Source: Amycolatopsis acididurans (GTDB lineage Bacteria; Actinomycetota; Actinomycetes; Mycobacteriales; Pseudonocardiaceae). Taken from it: DNA of 64,000 nt. Shown piece by piece: positions 23,478 through 31,963 of this stretch. Location of the stretch: positions 62,001 through 126,000 of the forward strand of contig NZ_JAAXLS010000017.1 in assembly GCF_012328925.1 (NCBI RefSeq), read 5' to 3'. The position numbers were made by a program, and so were the translations under genes. Under the pieces are notes generated by a model. The model did no database searches, was not told where the DNA came from, and saw nothing but the letters and a program-made list of their open reading frames with translations. The stretch's first letter is position 1. Each line of letters starts with the position of its first letter.

Positions 23478-24361
23478 TGCGGCCGTACCGTTCGATCCTG
23501 TTCCTGCCCGGCCACCGGCCGAACTGGGTGGACAAGGCGCTCAAGGCGAAACCGGACGCGATCGTGCTCGACCTGGAGGACTCCGTGCCGGAGCCCGAGA
23601 AGGTCTCGGCGCGGGCGACGGTCGCCGAGTCGATCGCTCGCGTGCGGGAGTCCACTGAGGATGTCGGGGTGTTCGTGCGGGTCAACCCGCTGGACACCCG
23701 GCTGACCGGCGGTGATCTGGAAGCGGTCGTGGTCCCGGGGCTGACCGGGGTGTTCGCGCCGAAGATCGAGCGAGCCACCGACGTGCTGCGTTACGACGCC
23801 CTGCTGGACCACTTCGAGGTCCGGGGCGGCGTCGAAGGCCTGGAGTACATCGTGCCGGTCGAGACCGTGCGCGCGATCCACGGCTGCCTGGAGATCGCGA
23901 CCGCGTCCCCGCGCGTCGGCGCCATGATCGGCCCGACCGCGGAGCACGCCGACATCGCCAGGGCCGTGGGCTACGAGTGGACGCCCGAGGGCACCGAGAC
24001 TCTGTACCACCGCAGCCGCATCCTGCTGGCGTGCCGGGAAGCCGGGATCCACGCGATCACCGGTCTGTGGGAGGACCTCGCGAACCTCGACGGGCTCAGG
24101 GACTTCGCGCGCCGAGGAAGGCAGCTCGGTTTCCGCGGCATGATCGCGATCCACCCGACCCACGTGCCGGTGATCAACGAAGTGTTCTCACCGTCCGAAG
24201 AGGACATCGCGTTCTACTGGGGACTGGCCGAGGCGTACGAGAAGGCCGCGGCGGAGGGCAAGGGTGCGCTGCGCTACCGCGGCCTGCACATCGACAAGGC
24301 GCACTACGACAAGGCGGTGGACTGGCTCGCCCGGGCCGAGGCCATCGCAGGGGAGGCGTGA
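23477..24361 (+). CDS. HpcH/HpaI aldolase/citrate-lyase (CitE-like) family lyase
   Basis: The 294-residue TIM-barrel protein opens with MRPYRSILFLPGHRPNWVDKA and has DAIVLDLEDSVPEPEK near 27-42. FVRVNPLDTRLTGGDLEAVV, the metal-site EYIVPVET near 124, and GMIAIHPTHVPVINEVF follow. CitE-like proteins of this size cleave or form 3-hydroxyacyl-CoA bonds, for example citramalyl-CoA to pyruvate and acetyl-CoA, or malyl-CoA. The start overlaps the dehydrogenase stop as TGATG, so the two are coupled. A MaoC hydratase follows, which fits a hydration-then-cleavage pair. Confidence 0.88.
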   Translation: MRPYRSILFLPGHRPNWVDKALKAKPDAIVLDLEDSVPEPEKVSARATVAESIARVRESTEDVGVFVRVNPLDTRLTGGDLEAVVVPGLTGVFAPKIERATDVLRYDALLDHFEVRGGVEGLEYIVPVETVRAIHGCLEIATASPRVGAMIGPTAEHADIARAVGYEWTPEGTETLYHRSRILLACREAGIHAITGLWEDLANLDGLRDFARRGRQLGFRGMIAIHPTHVPVINEVFSPSEEDIAFYWGLAEAYEKAAAEGKGALRYRGLHIDKAHYDKAVDWLARAEAIAGEA

Positions 24362-24366
24362 CCGCC

Positions 24367-24828
24367 ATGCGAGGTCTCTACTTCGAGGAGTTCGAGATCG
24401 GGGCGGAGTACAAACACGCGTTCCGCCGCACGATCACCGAAATGGACAACGTCATGTTCACGTCGCTGACGATGAACGTGGCGCCGCTGCACCTGGACGA
24501 GGAGTACGCCAAGACCACTGTGCACGGCGCACGTGTGCTGAACAGCCTGTTCACGGTCGCGCTGATCGGCGCGTTCCACGTGCCGGAGCTGACGATGGGC
24601 ACGACGCTGGGCAACCTCGGCTACGACAAGATCAAGTTCCCGCATCCGGTGTTCCACGGCGACACCCTGCGCGCGGAGACCACCATTTTGGACAAACGCG
24701 AGTCCAAGAGCCGCGACGATTCCGGGATCGTCTGGTTCGAACACCGTGGGTACAACCAGAACGACGTGCTCATCTGCGAGATGCACCGGGTCGGGCTGAT
24801 GCTGAAGAAGCCGAAGGAAGGTGTCTGA
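24367..24828 (+). CDS. MaoC-family dehydratase/hydratase
   Basis: The 153-residue hot-dog protein contains RTITEMDNVMFTSLTMNVAPLHLDEEYAKTT (20-50), the MaoC active-site loop, then LGNLGYDKIKFPHPVFHGDTLRAETTI. The catalytic Asp/His pair normally read as DxNPLH appears as MNVAPLHLD, a spelling seen in mesaconyl/itaconyl-CoA hydratase-like MaoC proteins. It should hydrate an enoyl-CoA for the neighbouring CitE-like lyase. It lies five bases after that gene, and its stop overlaps the aldehyde dehydrogenase start (TGATG). Confidence 0.85.
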   Translation: MRGLYFEEFEIGAEYKHAFRRTITEMDNVMFTSLTMNVAPLHLDEEYAKTTVHGARVLNSLFTVALIGAFHVPELTMGTTLGNLGYDKIKFPHPVFHGDTLRAETTILDKRESKSRDDSGIVWFEHRGYNQNDVLICEMHRVGLMLKKPKEGV

Positions 24829-26285
24829 TGACAGCGCAACGAGACTTCGTACCGGACGTTCGCACACTGACGATCGCGAACAAACCGGTGCAACCCGCCG
24901 GTGAGCAGTGGGAGGTCGTCAACCCCGCCACCGAACAGGTCATCGCGACCGTCGGCGGTGCCTCGCCGGACCAGGTCGACCAGGCCGTGCGTGCCGCTCG
25001 CGACGCGTTCGGCGGCTGGGCCGCGTTGTCCGGGCAGGAGCGCTCGGCCGCCATCCACCGGCTGGCCGACGCGCTCGAAGCACGCACCGACCAGCTGCTC
25101 GCGTCGATCGTCAACGAGGTCGGCACGCCCGTGTCGCTGGCCGAGGGGATGCAGGTCAAGCTGGGCCTGATGCATCTGCGCTGGCAGGCCGACGCGGCGA
25201 AGAAGGACCGCACGGTGCACCTCGGCGGGTTCGACCAGCCGGTGCCGACGATGAGCGACGTGACGCACTACCCGGTGGGCGTGGTCGCCGCGATCACCGG
25301 CTACAACTACCCGCTCAACCTGGCGATCTTCAAGTTCGGCGCGGCGCTCGCGGCGGGCTGCACGGTGGTGCTGCTGCCCTCGCCGCGCACCCCGCTGACC
25401 ACGCTGTTCTTCGGTGACGTCGCGCGCGAGGCCGGGCTGCCGGACGGCGTCTTCAACGTCATCATCGGCGGGGCGGACGTCGGGCAGAAGTTGTCCTCGC
25501 ACCCGGGTGTGGACAAGGTGTCCTTCACCGGTTCGGACGTGGTCGGCGCGAAGATCATGGAGCAGGCGGCGGCGAACCTGTCGGGGGTGACGCTGGAACT
25601 GGGCGGCAAATCGGCGAACATCGTGCTGCCCGGCTGCCAGGTCGAGGACTTCGCGGTCGAGATGCACCTGCGGTGGTCGCGTAACGGCGGCCAGGGCTGT
25701 GCGGCGCTCGCGCGGCTGCTGGTGCACGAAAGCCTGTACGACCGTTTCCTGGAGGCGGGTGCGGCGGCGTTCGACCAGATGAAGGTCGGCGATCCGTGGG
25801 ATCCGGAGACCAACATCGGCCCGATGATCCGGCCCGACCACCGCGAACGCGTGCAGGGCTTCATCGACGGTGCGGCGAACGAGGGCGGCAAGGTGCTGCT
25901 GTCGGTGGAGAAACCGGTGCCGGACAAGGGGTATTTCATCAATCCGGTGCTGCTCGGCGGTTTGCCGCACACGGCACGGGCGGTGCAGCAGGAGATCTTC
26001 GGGCCGGTCGCGGTGGTGCTGCCGTTCTCCGACACCGACGAGGCGATCCGGCTGGCCAACGACACCGCGTACGGCCTCGCGGCGAACGTGTGGAGCCCGG
26101 ATCTGGACGAGGGCCGCCGCGTCGCGGAGCAGTTGCGGGCGGGGACGGTGTGGATCAACGGCGGCGGGGCGATGCGGCCCGATGCGCCCTTCGGGGGGTC
26201 GGGCAGGTCCGGCGTCGGCAGGGAACTCGGGGAGTGGGGCATTCACGAATACCTCGAGCCCCGGCACATCCAGTGGCGCGTATGA
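24828..26285 (+). CDS. Aldehyde dehydrogenase family protein
   Basis: The 485-residue protein has the catalytic Glu in LELGGKSANI near 263 and the nucleophilic Cys in NGGQGCAAL near 297. EIFGPVAVVLPF near 396 is also typical. Two conserved cofactor-site motifs are altered: the usual PWNFP is GYNYP, and the Lys of KPSxxTP is Leu (LLPSPRTP), so coenzyme choice may be unusual. It should oxidise an aldehyde to an acid or acyl-CoA within the pathway. ATG overlaps the MaoC stop. Confidence 0.9.
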   Translation: MTAQRDFVPDVRTLTIANKPVQPAGEQWEVVNPATEQVIATVGGASPDQVDQAVRAARDAFGGWAALSGQERSAAIHRLADALEARTDQLLASIVNEVGTPVSLAEGMQVKLGLMHLRWQADAAKKDRTVHLGGFDQPVPTMSDVTHYPVGVVAAITGYNYPLNLAIFKFGAALAAGCTVVLLPSPRTPLTTLFFGDVAREAGLPDGVFNVIIGGADVGQKLSSHPGVDKVSFTGSDVVGAKIMEQAAANLSGVTLELGGKSANIVLPGCQVEDFAVEMHLRWSRNGGQGCAALARLLVHESLYDRFLEAGAAAFDQMKVGDPWDPETNIGPMIRPDHRERVQGFIDGAANEGGKVLLSVEKPVPDKGYFINPVLLGGLPHTARAVQQEIFGPVAVVLPFSDTDEAIRLANDTAYGLAANVWSPDLDEGRRVAEQLRAGTVWINGGGAMRPDAPFGGSGRSGVGRELGEWGIHEYLEPRHIQWRV

Positions 26286-26375
26286 GAAACGTGGATATGA
26301 CTTGCTCGGCGGTGCGGGTAGCGGAACCTGAGGCGGTGCGGGCCGCTCACCAAGACGTAGCGAAGGTAGGAAGAC

Positions 26376-27578
26376 ATGGCAAGAACTGACGGGCCGCTCG
26401 CCGGAGTGCGCGTGCTCGAACTCGGGGCCGGATACGCGGCGCCGACGGCCGGGCGGATGCTGCGCGACTTCGGCGCCGACGTCATCAAGGCGGAGGATCC
26501 GGTCACCGGCGACTACGCCCGCCAGTGGGTACCGCAGAAGGACGGCCTTTCGCTCGGATTCTGCCGGCTCAACGCGGGCAAACGCTCGATCGGCATCGAC
26601 CTGCGCAGGCCGGACGGCCGCGATCTCGTGCGGCGCCTGGCGGCGCGGGTCGACGTGGTGGTCGAATCGTTCCGGCCTGGCCGCCTAGAAGGCTGGGGCC
26701 TTGGCTACGAGGTGCTCAGCGCGGAGAACCCCGGCCTGGTGCTGACCAGAGTGTCGGGTTTCGGGCAGACCGGGCCGTACCGAGCGCGCCCCGGCTTCGG
26801 CACGGTCGCCGAGACCGCGAGCGGGTTCGCGCAGATCAACGGTTGGCCGGACCTGCCACCGACCTCGCCCCCGTTCGGGTTCGCGGACTCGATCGCCGGT
26901 ATCTCGGCCGCCATGGGCACCGCGATGTCGCTGTTCCGGCGTGAACGTACCGGGCAGGGCGACGTGGTGGACGTGGCGCTGTACGAACCGCTGATGTTCA
27001 TCGTCGGCGACATGGTGCTCAAGTACACCGGGCTCGGCGAGGTGCAGGGCCGCATCGGCAACGCGACCGGCGCCGCGTCCCCGCGCGGGATTTACCAGGC
27101 GGCGGACGGGAAGTTCCTGTCCATCGCGGCGTCGAACCAGGTCATCGCTACCCGCTTGTTCACCGCGATGGGCCTGCCGCGGCTGATGGAGGACCCGCGG
27201 TTCGCCACCGGTGCCGCGCGGCTGGAGAACAACGACCTGGTGCAGAAGTACGTCAGCGACTGGGTCGCGTCCCTGCCGCGCGACGAGGCGCTCGCGGTCC
27301 TGGACCAGCACGAGGTGGTGAGCGCGCCGGTCAACGACGCGTCCGACATCGTGACCGATCCGCATTTCGTGGAGCGCACGCTGGTCGGCATCACCGGCCG
27401 TGCCGGGTTCGAGTCGGTGCGGATGCCCGGCCCGGTGCTGCACCTGGCCGGCTACGACGGTCCAGGCTACGACGGTGTGCCCACCGTCGGCGAGCACACC
27501 GCGCAGGTCCTCGGCGACCTGGGCCTCTCGCCCGGAGCCCTGGAGGCCCTGGCCGCCGACGGCGTAGTCACCGCCTGA
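26376..27578 (+). CDS. CoA-transferase family III (CaiB/Frc type)
   Basis: The 400-residue protein has the family start GVRVLELGAGYAAPTAGRMLRDFGADVIKAE and the nucleotide-binding NAGKRSIGIDLRRPDGRD near 66-84. The catalytic Asp lies near 169 in GFADSIAGISAAMGTAMSL. It moves CoA from an acyl-CoA donor to a carboxylate, so it can start or recycle substrates without ATP. With the CitE-like and MaoC genes it could make an itaconate-like trio, but its specificity cannot be read. It lies 90 bases after the aldehyde dehydrogenase, with AGGAAG before the ATG, and ends the operon. Confidence 0.9.
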   Translation: MARTDGPLAGVRVLELGAGYAAPTAGRMLRDFGADVIKAEDPVTGDYARQWVPQKDGLSLGFCRLNAGKRSIGIDLRRPDGRDLVRRLAARVDVVVESFRPGRLEGWGLGYEVLSAENPGLVLTRVSGFGQTGPYRARPGFGTVAETASGFAQINGWPDLPPTSPPFGFADSIAGISAAMGTAMSLFRRERTGQGDVVDVALYEPLMFIVGDMVLKYTGLGEVQGRIGNATGAASPRGIYQAADGKFLSIAASNQVIATRLFTAMGLPRLMEDPRFATGAARLENNDLVQKYVSDWVASLPRDEALAVLDQHEVVSAPVNDASDIVTDPHFVERTLVGITGRAGFESVRMPGPVLHLAGYDGPGYDGVPTVGEHTAQVLGDLGLSPGALEALAADGVVTA

Positions 27579-27587
27579 CCACCCCGC

Positions 27588-27735
27588 GAGTCGGGCTTTG
27601 CGTGCGCCCGAGTCGGGCTTTGCGGGCGCGCGAGTCGAGCGTTCCGGGCGCGCGAGTCGAGCGTTGCGTGCGGCCGAGTCGAGCTTTCCGGGGGCCCGAG
27701 TCGGGTGTTGCGGACGCTCGGGTCGGGCTTTGGAT
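27588..27735 (+). repeat. Array of 22-bp tandem repeats (about 6.7 units)
   Basis: Six units of exactly 22 bases begin at 27588, 27610, 27632, 27654, 27676 and 27698, followed by a partial unit at 27720. Each starts GAGTCG(G/A)GC, then a TTTGC/GTTCC/GTTGC block and a GC-rich tail that varies. The same unit makes up the array at 51951-52300. Both arrays lie between two convergent genes. Function unknown. Confidence 0.8.
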
Positions 27736-27744
27736 CGCTGCGCG

Positions 27745-28293
27745 TCAGCGCAGGTAATTCTTGAGCCAGGTGGGCGGGGTGCCGTTGAGGACCTCGGGCC
27801 AGTCGGCCGGGCGCTGGTCGCCGTACGCGCGGACGCGCAGTGCGGTACCCAGCGCCTCGGCGTATTCACGCACATCCACGTAGTACATATAGGACATCAG
27901 CCGGTCGGCGAACTTCCAGCCCTGCGCGGTACGGCGGTAGCTGTCCTGATACCGCAACGCCACCACCATCGGCTTGCCATCACGCACCACCTCGGCGTGC
28001 GAGGCGAGCAGTCCGCGTGCCGAATCGGGGCCGTCGAAGCGGATCACGTGCCCGTGCGTGAAGTGGTTGGTCGCCCCGAGCGCGGCGAACCGGCCCTCGT
28101 AGGTGCGCACGATCTCCTCGATCCCGCTCGCCGCGAACACGCCGTCGGCCGAGCGCAGCGTGGCGTCGTCGCAGAAAATGCGCCGGATGCCCTCGACGTC
28201 ACGCTCGTCCATCACGTAGCCGTACAGCACGGCCAGGTCGGTGATCTCGGTCCGGTCCTCGATACGGGCGACGCGTTCTTCCACTGATGTCAC
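27745..28293 (-). CDS. SnoaL/NTF2-like protein
   Basis: The 182-residue protein begins VTSVEERVARIEDRTEITDLAVLYGYVMDERDVEGI and continues GRFAALGATNHFTHGHVI. Strands GLLASHAEVVRDGKPMVVALRYQDSYRR complete the cone-shaped NTF2/SnoaL fold. Similar proteins with an aromatic/acidic pocket act as hydratases, isomerases or scaffolds in steroid and terpene catabolism. The GTG overlaps the upstream SDR stop (GTGA). Its specific role is unknown. Confidence 0.75.
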   Translation of the reverse strand: MTSVEERVARIEDRTEITDLAVLYGYVMDERDVEGIRRIFCDDATLRSADGVFAASGIEEIVRTYEGRFAALGATNHFTHGHVIRFDGPDSARGLLASHAEVVRDGKPMVVALRYQDSYRRTAQGWKFADRLMSYMYYVDVREYAEALGTALRVRAYGDQRPADWPEVLNGTPPTWLKNYLR

Positions 28294-29054
28294 GGTTGAC
28301 CTCCATCGACGGTGAGTACTGCTCCGGTGGTGTAAGACGACGCGTCCGACGCGAGATACAGGGCCATGCCGACGATCTCGTCCGGCTCGCCGCCGCGTTC
28401 GAGTGCGAAGCCCTTTGCGCGCTCGGCAAAAGCGGCAGGATCCCACGACGTGCTGATGTCGGTGAGGAACGTGCCCGCCATGATCGCGTTGACCCGAACC
28501 GACGGGCCGAGAGCACGCGCGAAGCCGACGGTGATCGCGTTGAGTCCCGCCTTCGCCGCCGCGTAGGGCACGACCGCGGGCCGCGGGTGCACGGCTGCCG
28601 CGCTGCTGATGTTGATGATCGACCCGCCGCCCGCCTCGGCCATCCGTGCACCCACGAGTGCGCTCAGCCGGAACGGGCCCTTGAGGTTGACGCCGATGAC
28701 CTTGTCGAACAGTTCCTCGCTCACGTCCAGCAGCGTGTCGTAGACCGGCGACATCCCGGCGTTGTTCACCAGCACGTCGAGCCGTCCGCAGCGCTGGTAC
28801 ACCTGCTCGACCAGCTCGTCCAGCGCGGACCATTTGCCGACGTGCGCGGCGATCGGTATGGCCTCGCGGCCGGTCTCCCGCTCGATCTCGGTGGCGGTTT
28901 CTTCGCATGCCTCGAGCTTGCGGCTCGCGATCACCACGTCGGCTCCCGCGCGGGCCAGGCCGAACGCGATCGCTCTGCCCAGCCCGCGGCTGCCCCCGGT
29001 CACCATCGCCACGCGTCCGGTGAGATCGAACGCCTGTCGTGGGTCGAACGTCAT
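28290..29054 (-). CDS. Short-chain dehydrogenase/reductase
   Basis: The 254-residue SDR has the TGGSRGLG loop near 20-27 and ASRK after strand 2, with a basic residue that favours NADP. NNAGMSP and the catalytic Ser-Tyr-Lys in NISSAAAVHPRPAVVPYAAAKAG follow. The C-terminus SYTTGAVLTVDGG is standard. The ATG at 29054 follows GAGGAGG; a longer reading of 15 codons lacks a ribosome site. It is divergent from an acyl-CoA dehydrogenase and shares a promoter with a TGATTA-CCA-TAACAA site. Confidence 0.9.
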   Translation of the reverse strand: MTFDPRQAFDLTGRVAMVTGGSRGLGRAIAFGLARAGADVVIASRKLEACEETATEIERETGREAIPIAAHVGKWSALDELVEQVYQRCGRLDVLVNNAGMSPVYDTLLDVSEELFDKVIGVNLKGPFRLSALVGARMAEAGGGSIINISSAAAVHPRPAVVPYAAAKAGLNAITVGFARALGPSVRVNAIMAGTFLTDISTSWDPAAFAERAKGFALERGGEPDEIVGMALYLASDASSYTTGAVLTVDGGQP

Positions 29055-29083
29055 TCCTGCCTCCTCGCGGGCGGTCGAATTCC

Positions 29084-29098
29084 TTGTTATGGTAATCA
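29084..29098 (-). promoter_or_regulatory. TGATnA-N3-TnA motif in the SDR/acyl-CoA dehydrogenase promoter
   Basis: On the minus strand the bases read TGATTA-CCA-TAACAA, matching the island-wide motif. It lies about 31 bases before the acyl-CoA dehydrogenase start and 30 from the SDR start. Confidence 0.4.
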
Positions 29099-29128
29099 TG
29101 AATCTTCTCAGAGTCGAAGGAGTCCGCC

Positions 29129-30265
29129 GTGGAGATGTTCGAACTGCCCGAGGCGTACACGGCCTTGCAGCGTGAGGCGCGGGAGTTCGCGGCCTCCGTA
29201 CGGGACATCGCCGAGCGTGCGGACGAGGGTGACGACATCGATCCGGAGATGCGGAAACGCCTGGCCGCGAGCGGAATCGTGTCGATCATGGTCCCGGCGG
29301 CCTACGGCGGCCGGTACGAGCGGGTCGACTCGCTGGCCGTGACTGTCGTGCGCGAGGCGTTCGCAGCCGAGAGCGGTCACCTGGACTCGATGCTGGGGAT
29401 GCAGGGCATCGGCAGCTACGCGATCAGCGTGGGCGGCAGCGAGTCCGTGCGCGCGGAATTGCTGCCGCAGGTGGGCAGGCTGGAGGCGATCGCCGCGCTC
29501 GCGCTCACCGAACCTGGCGTGGGCTCGGATTTGAAGGCGTTGACGACCAGTGTCGCCGAACGCGACGGGGAACTGGTGGTCAACGGGCACAAATCGTTCA
29601 TCACCAATGCGGGCGACGCCGATTTCTATTCGGTACTCGCCCGCGAGGGCGAGGGTTATTCGCTCGTACTGGTGCCCGCGTCCACGCCGGGGGTTTCGGT
29701 CACCAAACCGCACCAGATCATCGCGCCGCACGTGCTCGGCGACGTGGTGTTCGACGATGTGCGGGTGCCGGCGGACAACCGCCTCGGCGAACCTGGTCAG
29801 GGCTTCAAACTGGTGCTCGCGACCCTCGCGACGTTCCGTGTCTCGGTCGCGGGCGCCGCGGTCGGGCTCGCGCAGTCCGCGCTGCAGGAGGCCGTGCGGC
29901 ACGCCGCCGGGCGTGAGCAGTTCGGGGTGAGCCTGGCGCGGCTGGGCTCGATTCCGGGTGACCTGGCGATGGCGTGGACCGAAATCGAAATGGCTCGCAC
30001 GCTGACCTACCGTGCCGCCGCCGCGGCCGCGCGGGATCCGCTGGGTAACCTGCACCTGTCGTCCATGGCCAAGGTTGGCGCCACCGAGGTCGCGGCGCGT
30101 GTTGTGGACCGGGCCGTGCAGGTCATGGGCCGGTTCGGGCTGGTGCGCGGCGGCAAGATGGAACGGCTTTACCGCGAGGCCCGGCCGATGCGGGTTTACG
30201 AGGGTTCCACCGAGGTTATTCTGGACTCGCTGGCCAAACAGCTCGTCAAAGGTTTGACCCGTTAG
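29129..30265 (+). CDS. Acyl-CoA dehydrogenase
   Basis: The 378-residue protein has LALTEPGVGSDLKALTT near 127, VVNGHKSFITNAGDAD, and the canonical catalytic motif MRVYEGSTEVILDSLA with its Glu near 358. It differs here from the other two dehydrogenases of the window, which lack the YEGT glutamate. It should desaturate a straight or short acyl-CoA. GTG at 29129 follows AAGGAG. A GntR regulator follows 43 bases downstream. Confidence 0.93.
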   Translation: MEMFELPEAYTALQREAREFAASVRDIAERADEGDDIDPEMRKRLAASGIVSIMVPAAYGGRYERVDSLAVTVVREAFAAESGHLDSMLGMQGIGSYAISVGGSESVRAELLPQVGRLEAIAALALTEPGVGSDLKALTTSVAERDGELVVNGHKSFITNAGDADFYSVLAREGEGYSLVLVPASTPGVSVTKPHQIIAPHVLGDVVFDDVRVPADNRLGEPGQGFKLVLATLATFRVSVAGAAVGLAQSALQEAVRHAAGREQFGVSLARLGSIPGDLAMAWTEIEMARTLTYRAAAAAARDPLGNLHLSSMAKVGATEVAARVVDRAVQVMGRFGLVRGGKMERLYREARPMRVYEGSTEVILDSLAKQLVKGLTR

Positions 30266-30307
30266 CTGTTCCGGTGGTCTTGCCCAGCGGGTACGCGGCA
30301 CGCCGGT

Positions 30308-31069
30308 ATGCTGCCAATCATTGTGAGTGAAATCGGATCGGCAGGACCGGCATGGGGACGCCGGGGCGAGAAGGTCTCGTCGATCATCGCGCGCGAAATC
30401 GTGCGTGATATCGCGCAGCGCAAGCTCGCTCCGGGTGACATGCTGGAGTCCGAAAGCGTGATGCTCCAGCGTTACCAGGTGGCGCGCGCGTCGTTGCGTG
30501 AAGCGCTGCGCATCCTCGAGGTGCACGGACTCATCCGGATGAAGCCCGGCCCCGGCGGCGGACCCGTCGTGTCGGAAGTGGACAGTGCCGAGTTCGGCCG
30601 GATGGCCACGTTGTTCTTTCAGGTGCAGGGCATCCAGTTCAGCGAGCTGGTGGAGGCGCGGCTCATCCTGGAGCCGCTCATCGCCAGGCTCGCCGCGCAA
30701 CGCCACGACCCGGGCGACAACGACGAACTGCGGCAAATCGTGCAGCAGGGTTTCGCGGCCAAGACCGACGCGGAATGGCTCGCGGCGAGCAACGCCTTCC
30801 ACGCGAAAGTGCTGTCGATGGCCGGCAACGGCCTGCTCAGCATCTTCTCGCGGGCGATGAAGGACATCTTCACCGAACGCGCTTCGAGCGTCTACGTGCC
30901 GCGGCGGCGGGACAAGGTACGCCAGGTGCACGCGGATATCGCGGACGCGATCATCGAGGGCAAGGCCGAGGTCGCCGAGCAACTGATGCGCGAGCACATG
31001 AGCGACTATGCGAAGGCCACTGCCAAACGCGAGCCGCATCTGATGAACGAGGTCGTGGACTGGCGGTGA
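30308..31069 (+). CDS. FadR-type GntR transcriptional regulator
   Basis: The 253-residue regulator has the winged helix ESESVMLQRYQVARASLREALRILEVHGLIRMKPGPGGG (about 48-86) and an FCD domain. FCD metal-site elements are visible in NAFHAKVLSMAG and MREHMSDYAK. It is closely similar in layout to the regulator at 13275-14009, so the two are probably related paralogs. The ATG at 30308 is used; a GTG at 30323 is an alternative. Its position in the middle of the island makes it a candidate controller of the TGATnA-N3-TnA sites. Confidence 0.88.
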   Translation: MLPIIVSEIGSAGPAWGRRGEKVSSIIAREIVRDIAQRKLAPGDMLESESVMLQRYQVARASLREALRILEVHGLIRMKPGPGGGPVVSEVDSAEFGRMATLFFQVQGIQFSELVEARLILEPLIARLAAQRHDPGDNDELRQIVQQGFAAKTDAEWLAASNAFHAKVLSMAGNGLLSIFSRAMKDIFTERASSVYVPRRRDKVRQVHADIADAIIEGKAEVAEQLMREHMSDYAKATAKREPHLMNEVVDWR

Positions 31070-31107
31070 GCCCAATGCCGTGAGGGACCCTTACGGCATC
31101 GGGCTCA
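31067..31107. terminator. Hairpin terminator between convergent genes, carrying a shared 15-base core
   Basis: TGAGCCC (31067-31073) pairs with GGGCTCA (31101-31107), and ATGCCGT (31075-31081) with ACGGCAT (31093-31099), with one mismatch between. It covers the GntR stop and faces the convergent amidohydrolase. TGCCGTGAGGGACCC (31076-31090) recurs exactly at 37232-37246 in another terminator. Confidence 0.7.
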
Positions 31108-31160
31108 AGGCGAATGACGGCGCGGCAGTCCGGGTCGGAAGAACGGCCGCAACTCCCGCC

Positions 31161-31952
31161 CTACACCGGCAGGCGCATCACGCGGGACAGGTTGGCGCCC
31201 AGGATCGCTGCTTCGGCGTCGTCGCCCAGGCCCAGCGCGCGGATCGCGGCGATCTCCTCCGCGGGGTCGGTCATCGGCCAGTCCGAGCCGAACACGACGC
31301 GCTCCGTGCCGTGGCGCGAAATGATGCGCCGCACCGTCTCCGGGTCGACGTTCGCCAGTGCGGGTGGCCACGACGTCTCCAGCACGACGTCCAGGCCCCG
31401 CAACTCTTCCTCCGCCTCGGCGAGCATGTGGTAGCCGCCGAAGTGGCACACCACCAAGCGCAGCCGTGGAAACGCTTGCACGATCTTCCGCACCATCGAT
31501 GGCGTGGACAGCGAGTTCACCTCACCGCTGCCGCCCGCGCCCACGTGCACGATCACGCCGATCTCGTCACCGAACGCCTCGAACAGCTCCCACAGCCGCT
31601 CGTGCATCAGCCCGAAGCCCTGGAACAGCGGATGCACCTTCACCCCGGAAATCCCGTGCCGCCGCAGGCTCGCGAGGTTCTCCTCGACGCTCAGGTCGAC
31701 GTGCACGGTGCCGAACGGGGTGAACGTGGCGCGGTCGAGGGAAGCGACGAATTCGTTGGTGCGGTCCACGTGCTTGGCCGCACCGGCGACTCCGAGCGCC
31801 ATGCTGTGCCCGATGCCGCGCGCCGCCATCTCGGCCGCGAGGGTCGCTGCCTTGCCGTCGCTGACCGCCCGCAGCCCGGGAAGCCGGTTCGCGGTGAGTG
31901 CCTTTTCGGCGATGGCGTCGGGCCAGACGTGGGTGTGTGCGTCGATGATCAC
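31161..31952 (-). CDS. Metal-dependent amidohydrolase (amidohydrolase 2 family)
   Basis: The 263-residue TIM barrel has the metal ligands HxH in VIIDAHTHVWP at the N-terminus, VKVHPLFQG near 110, VVCHFGG near 165, and FGSDWPMTDP with the catalytic Asp near 225. This set fits the amidohydrolase-2 family, which includes decarboxylases and lactonases. The GTG at 31952 follows GAAGGGA. It is 11 bases after the SDR stop, so they form an operon. The reaction is unknown; lactone or ring-product hydrolysis, or decarboxylation, is possible. Confidence 0.85.
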   Translation of the reverse strand: MIIDAHTHVWPDAIAEKALTANRLPGLRAVSDGKAATLAAEMAARGIGHSMALGVAGAAKHVDRTNEFVASLDRATFTPFGTVHVDLSVEENLASLRRHGISGVKVHPLFQGFGLMHERLWELFEAFGDEIGVIVHVGAGGSGEVNSLSTPSMVRKIVQAFPRLRLVVCHFGGYHMLAEAEEELRGLDVVLETSWPPALANVDPETVRRIISRHGTERVVFGSDWPMTDPAEEIAAIRALGLGDDAEAAILGANLSRVMRLPV

Positions 31953-31963
31953 AGGTTTTCCCT

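Noticed and set aside
26282..26389. A 35-codon frame that overlaps the aldehyde dehydrogenase stop as ATGA and runs into the CoA-transferase start
   Set aside because: Its codons lack the C/G-rich third positions of real genes here and it has no recognisable motif. Two copies of GGCGGTGCGGG (26308-26318 and 26332-26342) make the stretch look like a non-coding spacer.
27588..27735. The 22-bp repeats as a CRISPR array
   Set aside because: The units are contiguous with no spacers, and no cas genes are near.
30266..30307. A possible regulatory site before the second GntR gene
   Set aside because: No TGATnA-N3-TnA site or clear palindrome is present in these 42 bases.
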